Shown here one piece after another: positions 7,027 through 15,862 of a DNA stretch of 36,160 nt. The stretch is from an uncultured Butyricicoccus sp. (lineage in GTDB: Bacteria; Bacillota; Clostridia; Oscillospirales; Butyricicoccaceae): positions 1 through 36,160 of the forward strand of contig CAKTAV010000017.1 in assembly GCA_934532985.1 (NCBI GenBank). The letters are read 5' to 3'. The position numbers and the translations under genes are program-made. The number at the start of each line of letters is the position of its first letter. Within the stretch, counting starts at the first letter, position 1. Under the pieces are notes generated by a model. The model saw only the letters and a program-made list of their open reading frames with translations. It ran no database searches and was not told where the DNA came from.

Positions 7027-8568
7027 TTACTTTGCGTACTCGATGGCACGGGTCTCACGGATCATGTTGATCTTGATCTGACCAGGGTACTCCAATTCGC
7101 TCTCGATCTTCTTTGCGATCTCACGGGAGAGAAGTACCATGCGGTCATCCGAAACCTGATCCGGATTGACAATGATTCGAATTTCACGTCCTGCCTGAAT
7201 CGCATACGAGCTGGAAACGCCGGGTGTCGTGTTTGCGATCTCCTCGAGCTTCTCCAGACGCTTGATGTAAGCTTCCAGATTCTCGCGGCGTGCGCCCGGA
7301 CGAGCCGCCGAAATGGCGTCCGCTGTCTGTACCAGACAAGCCACCAGTGTGCGCGGTTCGACGTCGCCATGATGGGCGTGAACAGCGTGAATAATGTCGC
7401 TGTGCTCGTGATATTTCTTACACAGATCGACACCGATGTCAACGTGAGAGCCTTCCATCTCGCGGTCAATCGACTTGCCGATATCATGCAAGAGACCGGC
7501 GCGCTTGGCCTGCATCACGTCGATGCCAAGCTCGGCGGCAAGGCTTCCGGCGATGTGCGATACCTCGATGGAATGCTGCAAGACATTCTGACCATAGCTG
7601 GAGCGGTAGCGCATGCGTCCGAGCAGCTTGACCAGCTCCGGATGCAGATTGTGAATGCCGGTCTCAAAGACGGCGCGTTCACCCTCCTGCTTGATGATCT
7701 GCTCGACCTCACGGCGGCTCTTCTCCACCGTCTCCTCGATGCGGGCCGGATGAATGCGTCCGTCAATGATGAGCTTTTCCAGCGTCAGACGGGCGACTTC
7801 ACGGCGTACCGGATCAAAGCACGACAGCGTGATGGCCTCCGGCGTGTCGTCAATAATCAGATCGACACCGGTGAGTGTCTCCAGTGTGCGGATATTGCGT
7901 CCTTCGCGTCCGATGATGCGTCCCTTCATCTCGTCATTCGGGAGCGGGACAACCGAAACCGTCGCTTCTGCAACATGGTCTGCCGCGCAGTGCTGGATGG
8001 CCGAGGTGATCAGCTCACGCGCCATGGTGTCGGCGCGATCCTTCAGATCCTGATTGATCTCACGCAGCTTGACGGCAGCGTCATGCTGTGCTTCGGTCTG
8101 AATTGAGGTAATCAGGAATTCCTTTGCCTCATCACGCGTCAGACCGGAGATCTGCTCCAGACGCTCCAGCTGCTCGGCGCGGATTTTTTCCGCCTCCTCG
8201 TGCGACTTCTGTACCTTCGCCAGACGACGGGTCAGCTCATCGTTCTTCTGCTCCGCTGCGTCAATCTTCCGGTCGAGCGTCTCCTCCTTCTGGGTCAGAC
8301 GGCGTTCCGACTTCTGAATCTCACCGCGGCGCTCCTTGATCTCTCGATCGAGATCCGCACGATTCTTGTGGATTTCTTCCTTCGCTTCCAACACGGCCTC
8401 GCGTTTTTTATCCTCTGCGGCCTTGATGGATTCGTTGATGATTCTCTTTGCTTCTTCTTCAGCCCCGCCGATTTCTTTTTCGGCAATGCTTTTTCTATAA
8501 GTAAAGCCCAGCAGTGCACCTACCAGGATACCAACGATAGCGGCGATAATAATGCCGATGTAATGCAT
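7027..8568 (-). CDS. rny: Ribonuclease Y
   Basis: The protein has 513 residues, close to the roughly 520 of Bacillus subtilis RNase Y, the membrane-bound endonuclease that starts mRNA decay. In order: an N-terminal membrane helix (YIGIIIAAIVGILVGALLGF), a long Lys/Glu-rich coiled coil (about residues 30-190), a KH RNA-binding domain with IIGREGRNIRTLE, and an HD domain with the metal motif HDIGKSID and HAHHGDVEP. I chose the ATG at 8568 because AGGAGGTG precedes it, although the 14-base spacing is long. Upstream in-frame ATGs lack such a site and would add a hydrophilic leader before the membrane helix. It stands alone. Confidence 0.97.
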   Translation of the reverse strand: MHYIGIIIAAIVGILVGALLGFTYRKSIAEKEIGGAEEEAKRIINESIKAAEDKKREAVLEAKEEIHKNRADLDREIKERRGEIQKSERRLTQKEETLDRKIDAAEQKNDELTRRLAKVQKSHEEAEKIRAEQLERLEQISGLTRDEAKEFLITSIQTEAQHDAAVKLREINQDLKDRADTMARELITSAIQHCAADHVAEATVSVVPLPNDEMKGRIIGREGRNIRTLETLTGVDLIIDDTPEAITLSCFDPVRREVARLTLEKLIIDGRIHPARIEETVEKSRREVEQIIKQEGERAVFETGIHNLHPELVKLLGRMRYRSSYGQNVLQHSIEVSHIAGSLAAELGIDVMQAKRAGLLHDIGKSIDREMEGSHVDIGVDLCKKYHEHSDIIHAVHAHHGDVEPRTLVACLVQTADAISAARPGARRENLEAYIKRLEKLEEIANTTPGVSSSYAIQAGREIRIIVNPDQVSDDRMVLLSREIAKKIESELEYPGQIKINMIRETRAIEYAK

Positions 8569-8811
8569 TGGACTGTAAAACACCTCCTGTTTATTTATTT
8601 TTCCAAAGTTCATCGTTGAATGTATATTGTCTGTGTCCATTTTGACGAGAGATCGCTTCCCGTCAATGTACAGGAACATTCAATTTATTTTAATCGTTAT
8701 CCTGGATTCTGTCAAGGTGAACGCCGTCGCCATTCCGGCGCAGTCCAAGACGGGAACACCAATATTTTGGCGAAATTCCGCGATGAAATTACCCAAAATG
8801 GGAAGAAAAAG

Positions 8812-8868
8812 TTACAGATATGAAATTTACAATGTATACTATATTTTTTTACCTGACAATAGTATAAT
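8812..8868 (+). promoter_or_regulatory. AT-rich promoter region of pgeF
   Basis: TTACAG (8812-8817) and TATACT (8835-8840) are 17 bases apart; a perfect TATAAT at 8863-8868 has no good -35. Either could start transcription of the gene at 8937. The rest of 8569-8936 shows no gene. Confidence 0.5.
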
Positions 8869-8936
8869 AAACTCACGCAGGACGATTACGTAAGATACGC
8901 GGCGCAGTACAAAGTTCGCCGCGGAGGAGGATCCCC

Positions 8937-9740
8937 ATGGCTTCACAGCTTATCAAAAAACAACGCGGCTCTCTGGTCTACTATGTCAGCGAGACGATTT
9001 CCGTCCCGCATCTCTTCACCACCAAGTTTGGCGGCGTGAGCACGGGACATTTAGCATCGCTTAATCTGGGCTTTAACCGCGGAGACGAGCGCGAAAACGT
9101 ACTAAAAAACTACGATATTCTGGCAAATTTCTTTCATGTACCCAAGGAGCGCCTGACCTGTACCAAGCAGGTGCACAACGACGAGGTCGGCGTTGTAACG
9201 GAAAAGGAAATCGGAATGGGATTGGGACAGCCCAACAGCTGGAAGGTAGATGCTGTCGTCACCAACCTGCCCAACGTGCCGCTGTGCGGATTTTACGCCG
9301 ACTGTGTGGTCACACTTCTGTACGATCCGGTCAGCCGCAGCATCGGTGCGTGTCACTCCGGCTGGCGCGGCACGGCAAAGGGCATTCTGCCAAAGACCGT
9401 CCGCACCATGGCGGAACAATACGGCGCAAAGCCGGAAAACGTCCGTGCCGTTATCGGTCCGTCCATCCGAAAGTGCTGCTTTGAGACGGATGCCGATGTG
9501 CCGGACGCCATGCTCGCCGAGATGGGCAGCCGCGTCAAACCGTATATCGAAACGCGCGGCGCGAAATTCTTCCCCGACTTGCAGGGCATCAACGAAATGC
9601 TGCTGCGCGAGGCCGGTGTGCAGAACATCGTGGACAGCGGCATCTGCACCAAGTGCGAGTGCGACACGTTCTGGTCACACCGCGCGACACACGGCAGACG
9701 CGGCGTGCACGCCGGAGCGATTATGCTGTCGGAGGAATAA
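8937..9740 (+). CDS. pgeF: Laccase-domain purine nucleosidase / peptidoglycan editing factor (YlmD/PgeF)
   Basis: The 267-residue protein belongs to the DUF152/YfiH family, whose members act as purine nucleoside phosphorylase or deaminase and in peptidoglycan editing. The start follows a strong GGAGGAGG. The metal site is visible as His in CTKQVHND, Cys in YADCVVTLLYDP and His in GACHSGWRGT. The family C-terminal motif is seen as CTKCECDTFWSHR followed by GRRG. In many Firmicutes the gene lies by division genes; here it is alone between rny and a minus-strand ATPase. The cellular role here is not shown by context. Confidence 0.93.
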   Translation: MASQLIKKQRGSLVYYVSETISVPHLFTTKFGGVSTGHLASLNLGFNRGDERENVLKNYDILANFFHVPKERLTCTKQVHNDEVGVVTEKEIGMGLGQPNSWKVDAVVTNLPNVPLCGFYADCVVTLLYDPVSRSIGACHSGWRGTAKGILPKTVRTMAEQYGAKPENVRAVIGPSIRKCCFETDADVPDAMLAEMGSRVKPYIETRGAKFFPDLQGINEMLLREAGVQNIVDSGICTKCECDTFWSHRATHGRRGVHAGAIMLSEE

Positions 9741-9752
9741 AAAAATGCGACA

Positions 9753-9787
9753 AAAATCCCCGTTTGGTTAAACCAAGCGGGGATTTT
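9753..9787 (+). terminator. Terminator after pgeF
   Basis: A 17-base stem (AAAATCCCCGTTTGGTT / AACCAAGCGGGGATTTT, one G-T pair) has a minimal loop; the T run is the distal stem side. Confidence 0.75.
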
Positions 9788-9839
9788 ACGTTCCGTATTA
9801 ACCTGTAGATAGAAAGCCTATCACAGTAGGGGACGGCGG

Positions 9840-10080
9840 TTCTGGTATGCGCCACTTACCTGTCTGCGTTCAGAGTAAATTTTACAGACCTTAGCTCCCT
9901 TGTGTAAAGGGAGCTATCATTTATTGCAAATAAATGACTGAGGGATTGTACGCCACCATATAGATAAGCGCTAACTGTCAACCGACAACCCCTCTGCCGC
10001 AGCAAGCTGCGCCATCTCCCCTTGCACAGGGGCGATTTTGGTGCGTACCATTTACCCGTCTATCCTCAGAGCAAATCTCC
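9840..10080. repeat. Cluster of small two-hairpin repeats
   Basis: This gene-free stretch holds two copies of a short repeat. One is inverted at 9893-9945 (AGCTCCCTT / AAGGGAGCT, then CATTTATT / AATAAATG, then ACTGAGGGA). One is direct at 9989-10035 (CCTCTG, hairpin GCAGC / GCTGC, then CCCCT / AGGGG). Each is next to a GGTRYGYRCCA and TCAGAGYAAAT tail (9845-9880 and 10039-10077). The same design occurs at 33578-33676. Confidence 0.7.
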
Positions 10081-10083
10081 CTC

Positions 10084-12159
10084 TCATTGCACCGATGCGA
10101 CAGCGGCAGCGACCGGTCGATGACACGTCATCAGAATAATCTGCCGGTCATACGCCAGCTGGCGGAGCAGCGCCATCGCGCTCGCCGTGCGCTCGTCGTC
10201 ATAGGTCAGGAACGGATCGTCCAGAATCAGCGGCACGGTTTCAAACTTGGTATCCAGCAGCACCATGCACGCCGCCAGGCGAAGCGCAAAGTACAGCTGA
10301 TCGCGCGTACCGGTGGACAGCCGCAGGCGATCCAGTTCGACTGCGCTGTTCTGCGCCCGACACACTGCCTCAAAGTTTGTGTACATCTGAAGCGCCGTGT
10401 ATTTATTCGCCGTCAGAACCTGCAAATACTTCTGTGCCAGCTGATTGATCTGCGGCGCCATGCGTCCGGTCAGCTCGGCGTTGACGCGAACCAGCGCCTG
10501 CCGCGCCTGCGCAATTGCATCCAGATTCCAGAGGATATCCGTGTGCTCATCCTCCAGCTCTCTCCGCCGCTTGTCCAAGCTCTCTCTGCTGCCGATTTCC
10601 TCGCACCGTCCGCGACACACTGCAATGGACTGCCGCAGCTGATCGCGCGTTTTCTGCGCCTGCTGCATCGCCTGTTCGGCGGCATTGAGTTTGCGGCGCT
10701 CGTCGCCGTTCGGACCGGTCAGCTCCAAGATATCCAGATATTCCTCCGACAGCTCTTCGTGCCGCTGCTTGCGGTTAAGGTATTCCTCGCGCAGCTGTAT
10801 CAAATCATCCACCTGCCGCGTCGCGTCTTCCGGCGTCTCTGCCGACAGGTTCAGCTGCTGCGCCGCTCCCATCAAACGGGCGTAGGCGTGCTCCAGCTCG
10901 CTCTCGGCTTCCTCTGGACAGGTCTCTGCCCGTGTCAGACGTTTGTCGAGCTTTTGCCGCTCTTCGTCAAAGTCCATCGGCGGGCCTTGCAGCGATTTCG
11001 TACTATTAAAGTAAGCGAAGATCAGAAACGCCACCGCCAGCGCACAGAACAGATACGGCAACAGCCGGCCGGCCAGTACGCCAAGCGGGATAACATCCAA
11101 AAAGCTCAGCGCAGCCAGCACCACACAGGCCACCGCCGCAGCCAGTCCCCACGGGTGGATGCGGATGTCCGCAGATTCCGCGTCGTTTTCGTCGTACTCG
11201 CGCTCTTTTTTGTCGATTTCATGGCGATAGTTGGCGTAGTTCCTTGTGATATCGTCGGCGTCTGCCTGCACGGCCTGCGCCAGCTCACGTGTCGCTTGAT
11301 AATCCCGCGACGCCTTTTCCGCCGCCTTTAACGCTTTCAGATCGGGCAGCTTGCTCTTGATCTCGGCAACCGCCTCACGCGCCTTGCGCTCCTCGCGCTC
11401 CGCCGCCTCGCGCTTTCCCGCAAACAGCACCATGAACTGCTCATAAATGCGCTGGTGCTCCTGCTTTTTCTGCTCCGCCAGCTGTTCCGCCTGCTCCAGC
11501 TGCGCGGTGTAATCGACAATCTCCTGCTGCAGCTCTTTATAATGTACAATGTCCTGTGACAGGGCATCCTGCTCCGCCTCCACCTGGCTGAGCCGTCCAT
11601 GTGCTCCGCCGCGCAGCTGCGATTTCCATTTATCCAGCTGTGCAATGCCGCGGGAATACATCATTGCGCTGTCGCCCGTCGTCGAGAGTGCCAGAATACG
11701 GTCGCTCAGCTCCTCCGCCGAAACCGCTTGATTCATGCCGTCAATCAGCGCCGAGGAGCGAAACGCCTCCTCCCCTACGCCGGTAAGCATCTCGCCGCAA
11801 TCTTTGCTGGTTAACTCCTGCACCTCTTCGCCGGTGTCGGCATACCGCGCGGAAAACTCCTGCATTGGTCCGCCCTTGCCGGTCTGTCGGCTCAGAATAA
11901 TGCGGCGCTGCTTCCATTCCAGCTCCAAAATGCCGCTCATTGGGCATCCATCCGCCGGACGGTATTTGGTTTTATCCGAAAGCTGCTGTTTTCCATCCCG
12001 TTTGGATGTATTCAGGCCATACAGCATGACCCGTATAAAGTCGCACAGTGTCGTCTTGCCGCCCTCATTAGGCAGACACAGGACGTTCAAGCCGTCTGCG
12101 AATCGGATTTCGCGGCCGTCCATCGTCCCAAAATGCCCCTGCGCCCGCAGTATCTTCAT
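10084..12159 (-). CDS. AAA ATPase of the YhaN/SbcC-like coiled-coil family
   Basis: The protein has 691 residues, with its start at 12159 behind GGAGGAAG. An N-terminal nucleotide-binding half has LPNEGGKTTLCDF (about residues 29-41). Long Glu/Gln/Arg-rich coiled coils follow, and near residue 340-390 two membrane helices (LAAAVACVVLAALSFLDVIPL and LPYLFCALAVAFLIFAY), as in Bacillus YhaN. A second coiled coil leads to the C-terminal half with signature LSTGTRDQLYFALRLA and Walker B VPLILDDPF. Such proteins normally pair with an SbcD-like nuclease in DNA end processing. No nuclease gene is adjacent here. The first Gly of the usual GPNEAGKST loop is Leu. The family assignment is good, the exact role unknown. 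Confidence 0.85.
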   Translation of the reverse strand: MKILRAQGHFGTMDGREIRFADGLNVLCLPNEGGKTTLCDFIRVMLYGLNTSKRDGKQQLSDKTKYRPADGCPMSGILELEWKQRRIILSRQTGKGGPMQEFSARYADTGEEVQELTSKDCGEMLTGVGEEAFRSSALIDGMNQAVSAEELSDRILALSTTGDSAMMYSRGIAQLDKWKSQLRGGAHGRLSQVEAEQDALSQDIVHYKELQQEIVDYTAQLEQAEQLAEQKKQEHQRIYEQFMVLFAGKREAAEREERKAREAVAEIKSKLPDLKALKAAEKASRDYQATRELAQAVQADADDITRNYANYRHEIDKKEREYDENDAESADIRIHPWGLAAAVACVVLAALSFLDVIPLGVLAGRLLPYLFCALAVAFLIFAYFNSTKSLQGPPMDFDEERQKLDKRLTRAETCPEEAESELEHAYARLMGAAQQLNLSAETPEDATRQVDDLIQLREEYLNRKQRHEELSEEYLDILELTGPNGDERRKLNAAEQAMQQAQKTRDQLRQSIAVCRGRCEEIGSRESLDKRRRELEDEHTDILWNLDAIAQARQALVRVNAELTGRMAPQINQLAQKYLQVLTANKYTALQMYTNFEAVCRAQNSAVELDRLRLSTGTRDQLYFALRLAACMVLLDTKFETVPLILDDPFLTYDDERTASAMALLRQLAYDRQIILMTCHRPVAAAVASVQ

Positions 12160-12502
12160 AATCTTCCTCCGTCGCCACCCTCCGGTGGCAGTGCTATTTT
12201 GTTTATTATATCATATATTCCCTCCGTGACAACCGCCGCTTTTCCCTGTCCTGTCGGTTTTCTTTCTCACTTTTTCTCTGCTCTTCTGTCTTTTGTGGGA
12301 CAATTCAATCAGTTTTCGTCACCTTCAATCAACACTTTCCGTTCTTTGCCGAAAAAGGCAACAACTTTGCCAAATTTTTTCTGCAAATCAATTTACAAAT
12401 CTGCACATTTAGTATAGAATAGATACGAAATGAATTCGTCAACCTGTGCACTTTATGGCTCGGCAGGCGCGATAATTTCTCTCACAATGTTAGGATATCT
12501 TG

Positions 12503-12531
12503 TTGAACTTTTGGAAAACTTCTGGTACAAT
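12503..12531 (+). promoter_or_regulatory. Promoter of the 4-hydroxybutyrate/butyrate cluster
   Basis: -35 TTGAAC (12503-12508) and -10 TACAAT (12526-12531) are spaced by 17 bases, giving a leader of about 68 bases before the start at 12606. The remaining part of 12160-12500 is AT-rich and shows no gene; a second possible -10 (TATAGAAT, 12413) lacks a good partner. Confidence 0.75.
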
Positions 12532-12605
12532 TATGGTGTGCAGAGGGAACTGAGTGATTCCCCAAATTATGTCGCACAAAATTTTACTTTAAGGAGATGT
12601 CAAAC

Positions 12606-13784
12606 ATGGATGCTTTTAGCAAGGCCTTACAGGCAGACAAGAGAGAGATTATTATTGCCCCGACCATCTATAAGTGTGCAGATTTCGGTATGTTCGCAGA
12701 GGAGTTCAAGCTGAATGAGCGCGACTGCGTCCTGACCAACGAATTTATTTACAAGCCGTTTATGGAGAAGTACAACCTCCCGTGCAATTTCGTATTCCAG
12801 GAGAAGTTCGGCGCTGGCGAGCCGTCCGAGGCGATGATCCAGACCATGTACGACGCTATTCCGTATGATTCTTACGACCGTGTAATCGCAATCGGCGGCG
12901 GCGCAATCATGGACCTGTGTAAGCTGCTGGGCTGCAAGCGTCCGTCCTCTGTACACGAGCTGTACTTCAAGCGTGAGCCGGTTGTTCATGAGAAGGAAGT
13001 TATCGCTATCCCGACCACCTGCGGCACCGGTTCCGAAGTTACCAACATTTCGGTTGCTATCGTCAAGGACGAAAAGGACGGTGTGCTGACCGGCGGCGAG
13101 ACCAAGCTCGGCCTGGTTTCCGACGACATCATCCCGAACAAGGTTTGCCTGGTTCCGGATATGCTGAAGACCCTGCCGTACAAGCCGTTTGCTTCTTCCG
13201 CAATCGACGCTCTGATCCACGCAACCGAGTCCTTCCTGTCCCCGCACAGAAAGACCATCACTTCCGAAATGTACTCCGTTAAGGCAATGGAGATGATTCT
13301 TGAAGGCTTCCGCCGCATTGCTGAGAACGGCCCGGACGCTCGTCTGGATTATCTGGATCAGTTTGTTACCGCTTCCCTGTTTGCTGGCATTGCGTTCCTG
13401 AAGGCTGGCTGCGGCACCGTTCATGCGATGTCCTTCCCGCTCGGCGGAACCTACCATGTACCGCATGGTGAGTCCAACTACGCTCTGTTCGGCAAGATCA
13501 TGGAGATCTACAACGAGAAGAATCCGGACGGCGAAATCATGAAGTTTAAGGAAAAGGTTGCTGCCATCACCGGCTGTGAGGTTGAAAATGCAATTCCGTA
13601 CCTGAACGAGCTGCTCGAGAAGGTACTGCATCTGAAGCCGCTGCGTGAGTACGGCTTTACCGAGACGGACATCGTTGAGATGCCGAAGTCGGTTGAAGCA
13701 AACCAGCAGCGTCTGCTGACCAACTCTTACATCCAGCCGTGGGATCTCGAGCTGATGGAGCGCGTCTACAGAGAGTGCTACTAA
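12606..13784 (+). CDS. 4hbD: 4-hydroxybutyrate dehydrogenase (iron-type alcohol dehydrogenase family)
   Basis: The 392-residue protein reduces succinate semialdehyde to 4-hydroxybutyrate, or runs the reverse. The start at 12606 sits 9 bases after AAGGAG; an ATG at 12597 abuts that site and is rejected. The family signatures are the NAD-binding AIGGGAIMDLCKLLG near residue 95, PTTCGTGSEVT near residue 138, and metal ligands in the ASSAIDALIHATES segment and in GTVHAMSFPLGGTYHVPHGESN. It directly precedes 4-hydroxybutyryl-CoA dehydratase, which fixes the substrate better than the family alone does. Codon choice is strongly biased, as in abundant fermentation enzymes. A terminator-like hairpin lies between this gene and the next. 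Confidence 0.9.
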   Translation: MDAFSKALQADKREIIIAPTIYKCADFGMFAEEFKLNERDCVLTNEFIYKPFMEKYNLPCNFVFQEKFGAGEPSEAMIQTMYDAIPYDSYDRVIAIGGGAIMDLCKLLGCKRPSSVHELYFKREPVVHEKEVIAIPTTCGTGSEVTNISVAIVKDEKDGVLTGGETKLGLVSDDIIPNKVCLVPDMLKTLPYKPFASSAIDALIHATESFLSPHRKTITSEMYSVKAMEMILEGFRRIAENGPDARLDYLDQFVTASLFAGIAFLKAGCGTVHAMSFPLGGTYHVPHGESNYALFGKIMEIYNEKNPDGEIMKFKEKVAAITGCEVENAIPYLNELLEKVLHLKPLREYGFTETDIVEMPKSVEANQQRLLTNSYIQPWDLELMERVYRECY

Positions 13785-13870
13785 TTAACGAATTATTTAT
13801 CGGTTAACATAACTTAGAGGTAGTCACTGTCTGAAGTCAATACCTTTCCTTCACCGTTAGCCTGTAAACT

Positions 13871-13910
13871 GCAGCGGGTACTGTGTTGTCCGCGGTACCT
13901 GCTGCTTTTT
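13871..13910 (+). terminator. Internal terminator or attenuator between 4hbD and abfD
   Basis: GCAGCGGGTAC pairs with GTACCTGCTGC (one G-T pair) and is followed by TTTTT. No separate promoter for abfD is evident after it, so partial read-through is likely. Confidence 0.65.
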
Positions 13911-13948
13911 ATGAAAATATTATTTTCGAGAAAGGAAACAACCCAACT

Positions 13949-15394
13949 ATGATGACCAAAGAACAGTACATCGAATCCCTGCGTTCCCTGAACCTGAACC
14001 TGTGGATGCTCGGCAAGAAGGTCGAGAACCCGGTAGACGATCCGATCATCCGTCCTTCCCTGAACTCCTTTGCCGCTACTTATGAGCTGGCTGAGGATCC
14101 GCAGTACGAAGATCTGATGACTGCGACCTCCAACATCACCGGCAAGAAGATCAACCGTTTCACCCACATGCATCAGAGCACCGACGACCTGATCAAGAAG
14201 GTTAAGATGCAGAGACTGCTGGGTCAGCAGACGGCTGCCTGCTTCCAGAGATGCGTAGGCATGGACGCTATGAACGCAGTATTCTCCTCTACCTACGAGA
14301 CCGACGAGGCTTGCGGAACCAACTATCATCAGAACTTCCTGAAGTTCCTGACCCGTGTTCAGGACGAGGACCTCGCTGTTGACGGCGCTATGACCGACGT
14401 TAAGGGCGACCGCGGACTGTCTCCGTCCAAGCAGGCTGACCCGGATCTGTTCCTCCACGTTGTTGAGAGAACGGCTGACGGTGTTTACGTAACCGGCGCT
14501 AAGGCACATCAGACCGGTTACATCAACTCCCACGAAGTACTCTGCATGCCGACCATTTCCATGCGTGAGGGCGACGAGGACTACGCAATCTGCTTTGCTG
14601 TTCCGACCGACGCAGAAGGCATCACCCTGATCTACGGCCGTCAGTCCTGTGACACCCGTAAGATCGAGGAGTACAACGACATCGACGTAGGCAACAAGGT
14701 ATACGGCGGCCACGAAGTACTGGTTATTTTCGACCATGTATTCGTTCCGAATGATCGTATCTTCCTGAACGGCGAGGTTAAGTTCGCTGGCATGATCGTA
14801 GAGCGTTTCGCTGGCTACCATCGTCAGTCTTACGGTGGATGTAAAGTTGGTGTAGGCGACGTTCTGATCGGCGCTACCGCTGTTGCTGTTGAGATGGCTG
14901 GCTGTGCAAAGGCTTCCCATGTCAAGGACAAGCTGATCGAGATGACTCACCTGAACGAGACGCTGTACTGCTGTGGTATCGCTTGCTCTTCTCAGGGCAC
15001 CAAGACCAAGGCAGGCAACTACCTGATCGACCTGCTGCTGGCTAACGTCTGCAAGCAGAACGTTACCCGCTTCCCGTACGACATCGCTCGTCTGGCACAG
15101 GATCTGGCTGGCGGCCTGATGGTTACGCAGCCGTCTGAGGCGGACTACCGCAACCCGGCAACGCATGATTACATCGTGAAGTACCTGAAGGGTGTTGCTT
15201 CCGTTCCGACCGAGGATCGCATGAGAATCCTCCGCCTGATCGAGAACATGACCATGGGTACCGCAGCGGTTGGCTACCTGCCGGAGTCTATGCACGGCGC
15301 AGGTTCCCCGCAGGCTCAGAGAATCATGATTGCTCGTCAGTCCAACATGGAAATGAAGAAGCAGCTGGCTAGAAAGATTGCTCGCATCGACTAA
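13949..15394 (+). CDS. abfD: 4-hydroxybutyryl-CoA dehydratase / vinylacetyl-CoA isomerase
   Basis: The 481-residue FAD and [4Fe-4S] enzyme converts 4-hydroxybutyryl-CoA to crotonyl-CoA through a radical mechanism. Start at 13949 follows AAAGGA at 12 bases. Known cluster ligands of the Clostridium aminobutyricum enzyme are kept: CFQRC (Cys98 and Cys102 here) and HRQSYGGCK, where His, Tyr and Cys hold the same spacing as His292, Tyr296 and Cys299, followed by Lys. The flavin-site segment GAKAHQTGYINSHEV is present. Length matches the family (about 490). The product crotonyl-CoA is the common intermediate with the thl-hbd-crt route encoded downstream. The radical enzyme is oxygen-sensitive, which implies strict anaerobiosis. 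Confidence 0.96.
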   Translation: MMTKEQYIESLRSLNLNLWMLGKKVENPVDDPIIRPSLNSFAATYELAEDPQYEDLMTATSNITGKKINRFTHMHQSTDDLIKKVKMQRLLGQQTAACFQRCVGMDAMNAVFSSTYETDEACGTNYHQNFLKFLTRVQDEDLAVDGAMTDVKGDRGLSPSKQADPDLFLHVVERTADGVYVTGAKAHQTGYINSHEVLCMPTISMREGDEDYAICFAVPTDAEGITLIYGRQSCDTRKIEEYNDIDVGNKVYGGHEVLVIFDHVFVPNDRIFLNGEVKFAGMIVERFAGYHRQSYGGCKVGVGDVLIGATAVAVEMAGCAKASHVKDKLIEMTHLNETLYCCGIACSSQGTKTKAGNYLIDLLLANVCKQNVTRFPYDIARLAQDLAGGLMVTQPSEADYRNPATHDYIVKYLKGVASVPTEDRMRILRLIENMTMGTAAVGYLPESMHGAGSPQAQRIMIARQSNMEMKKQLARKIARID

Positions 15395-15445
15395 TTTGGT
15401 TTACATCACCAAAAAGGTGCTGACATTTCTGTAATAAGTATGGTG

Positions 15446-15482
15446 ATAGGCACTCATAGATATTTTTTCTGTGGGTGCCTAT
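15446..15482 (+). terminator. Hairpin after abfD, weak terminator or processing site
   Basis: ATAGGCACTCATAG pairs with CTGTGGGTGCCTAT (two G-T pairs) around an A/T loop; the tail TCCCCTTTTATCC is only partly T-rich. Confidence 0.55.
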
Positions 15483-15529
15483 TCCCCTTTTATCCTCTTA
15501 TTTTTACAAATCAAAGGAATTCAAAATCC

Positions 15530-15796
15530 ATGCTAACGTGTACGGTAAAATTCTGCGGCGGATGCAATCCCCGCTATGACCGTGGTGGCGCCTATCGTCG
15601 CATTGTCGCCGAGGCGCAGGAATACGCCACGTTCTCTTCCCCGACGGAGGGCGTCCATTACGATGTACTACTCATCGTGCGCGGATGCACCTGCTGTCCT
15701 TACCTATATGAGGAGATTGACGCCGATCACCGGATCATCTGTACCTCAGAACAAGCCGCAAAAGAAGCTGCGGCGCAGCTGCGCACACTGGCATAG
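15530..15796 (+). CDS. Small cysteine-rich CGGC-motif protein, 88 residues
   Basis: Function unknown. It lies between abfD and the CoA-transferase in the same orientation, with AAAGGA 11 bases before the start. The N-terminus carries CGGCNPRYDRG (residues about 9-19), preceded by CTVKFC; a second pair occurs in RGCTCCPYLYEEI (about residue 55). The fold looks alpha/beta with ferredoxin-like or thioredoxin-like spacing of cysteines. The CGGCNPRYDR motif gives me the impression of a conserved small family, but I cannot name its activity. A redox or metal-delivery role for the oxygen-sensitive dehydratase is only a guess from the position. Confidence 0.75.
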   Translation: MLTCTVKFCGGCNPRYDRGGAYRRIVAEAQEYATFSSPTEGVHYDVLLIVRGCTCCPYLYEEIDADHRIICTSEQAAKEAAAQLRTLA

Positions 15797-15862
15797 TCAA
15801 AACTTTGACAAAGCGGGACGGCGCAGTTGCCGCTCCTGGTTATAGAGAAAGGACGATTTCCA

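Noticed and set aside
8620..8893. Small plus-strand open frames between rny and pgeF
   Set aside because: They overlap the probable rny leader and an AT-rich promoter region and lack ribosome sites or recognisable sequence.
13814..15295. Long minus-strand open frame opposite abfD
   Set aside because: It mirrors the codon pattern of a clearly real gene on the plus strand, has no ribosome site and encodes no known domain.
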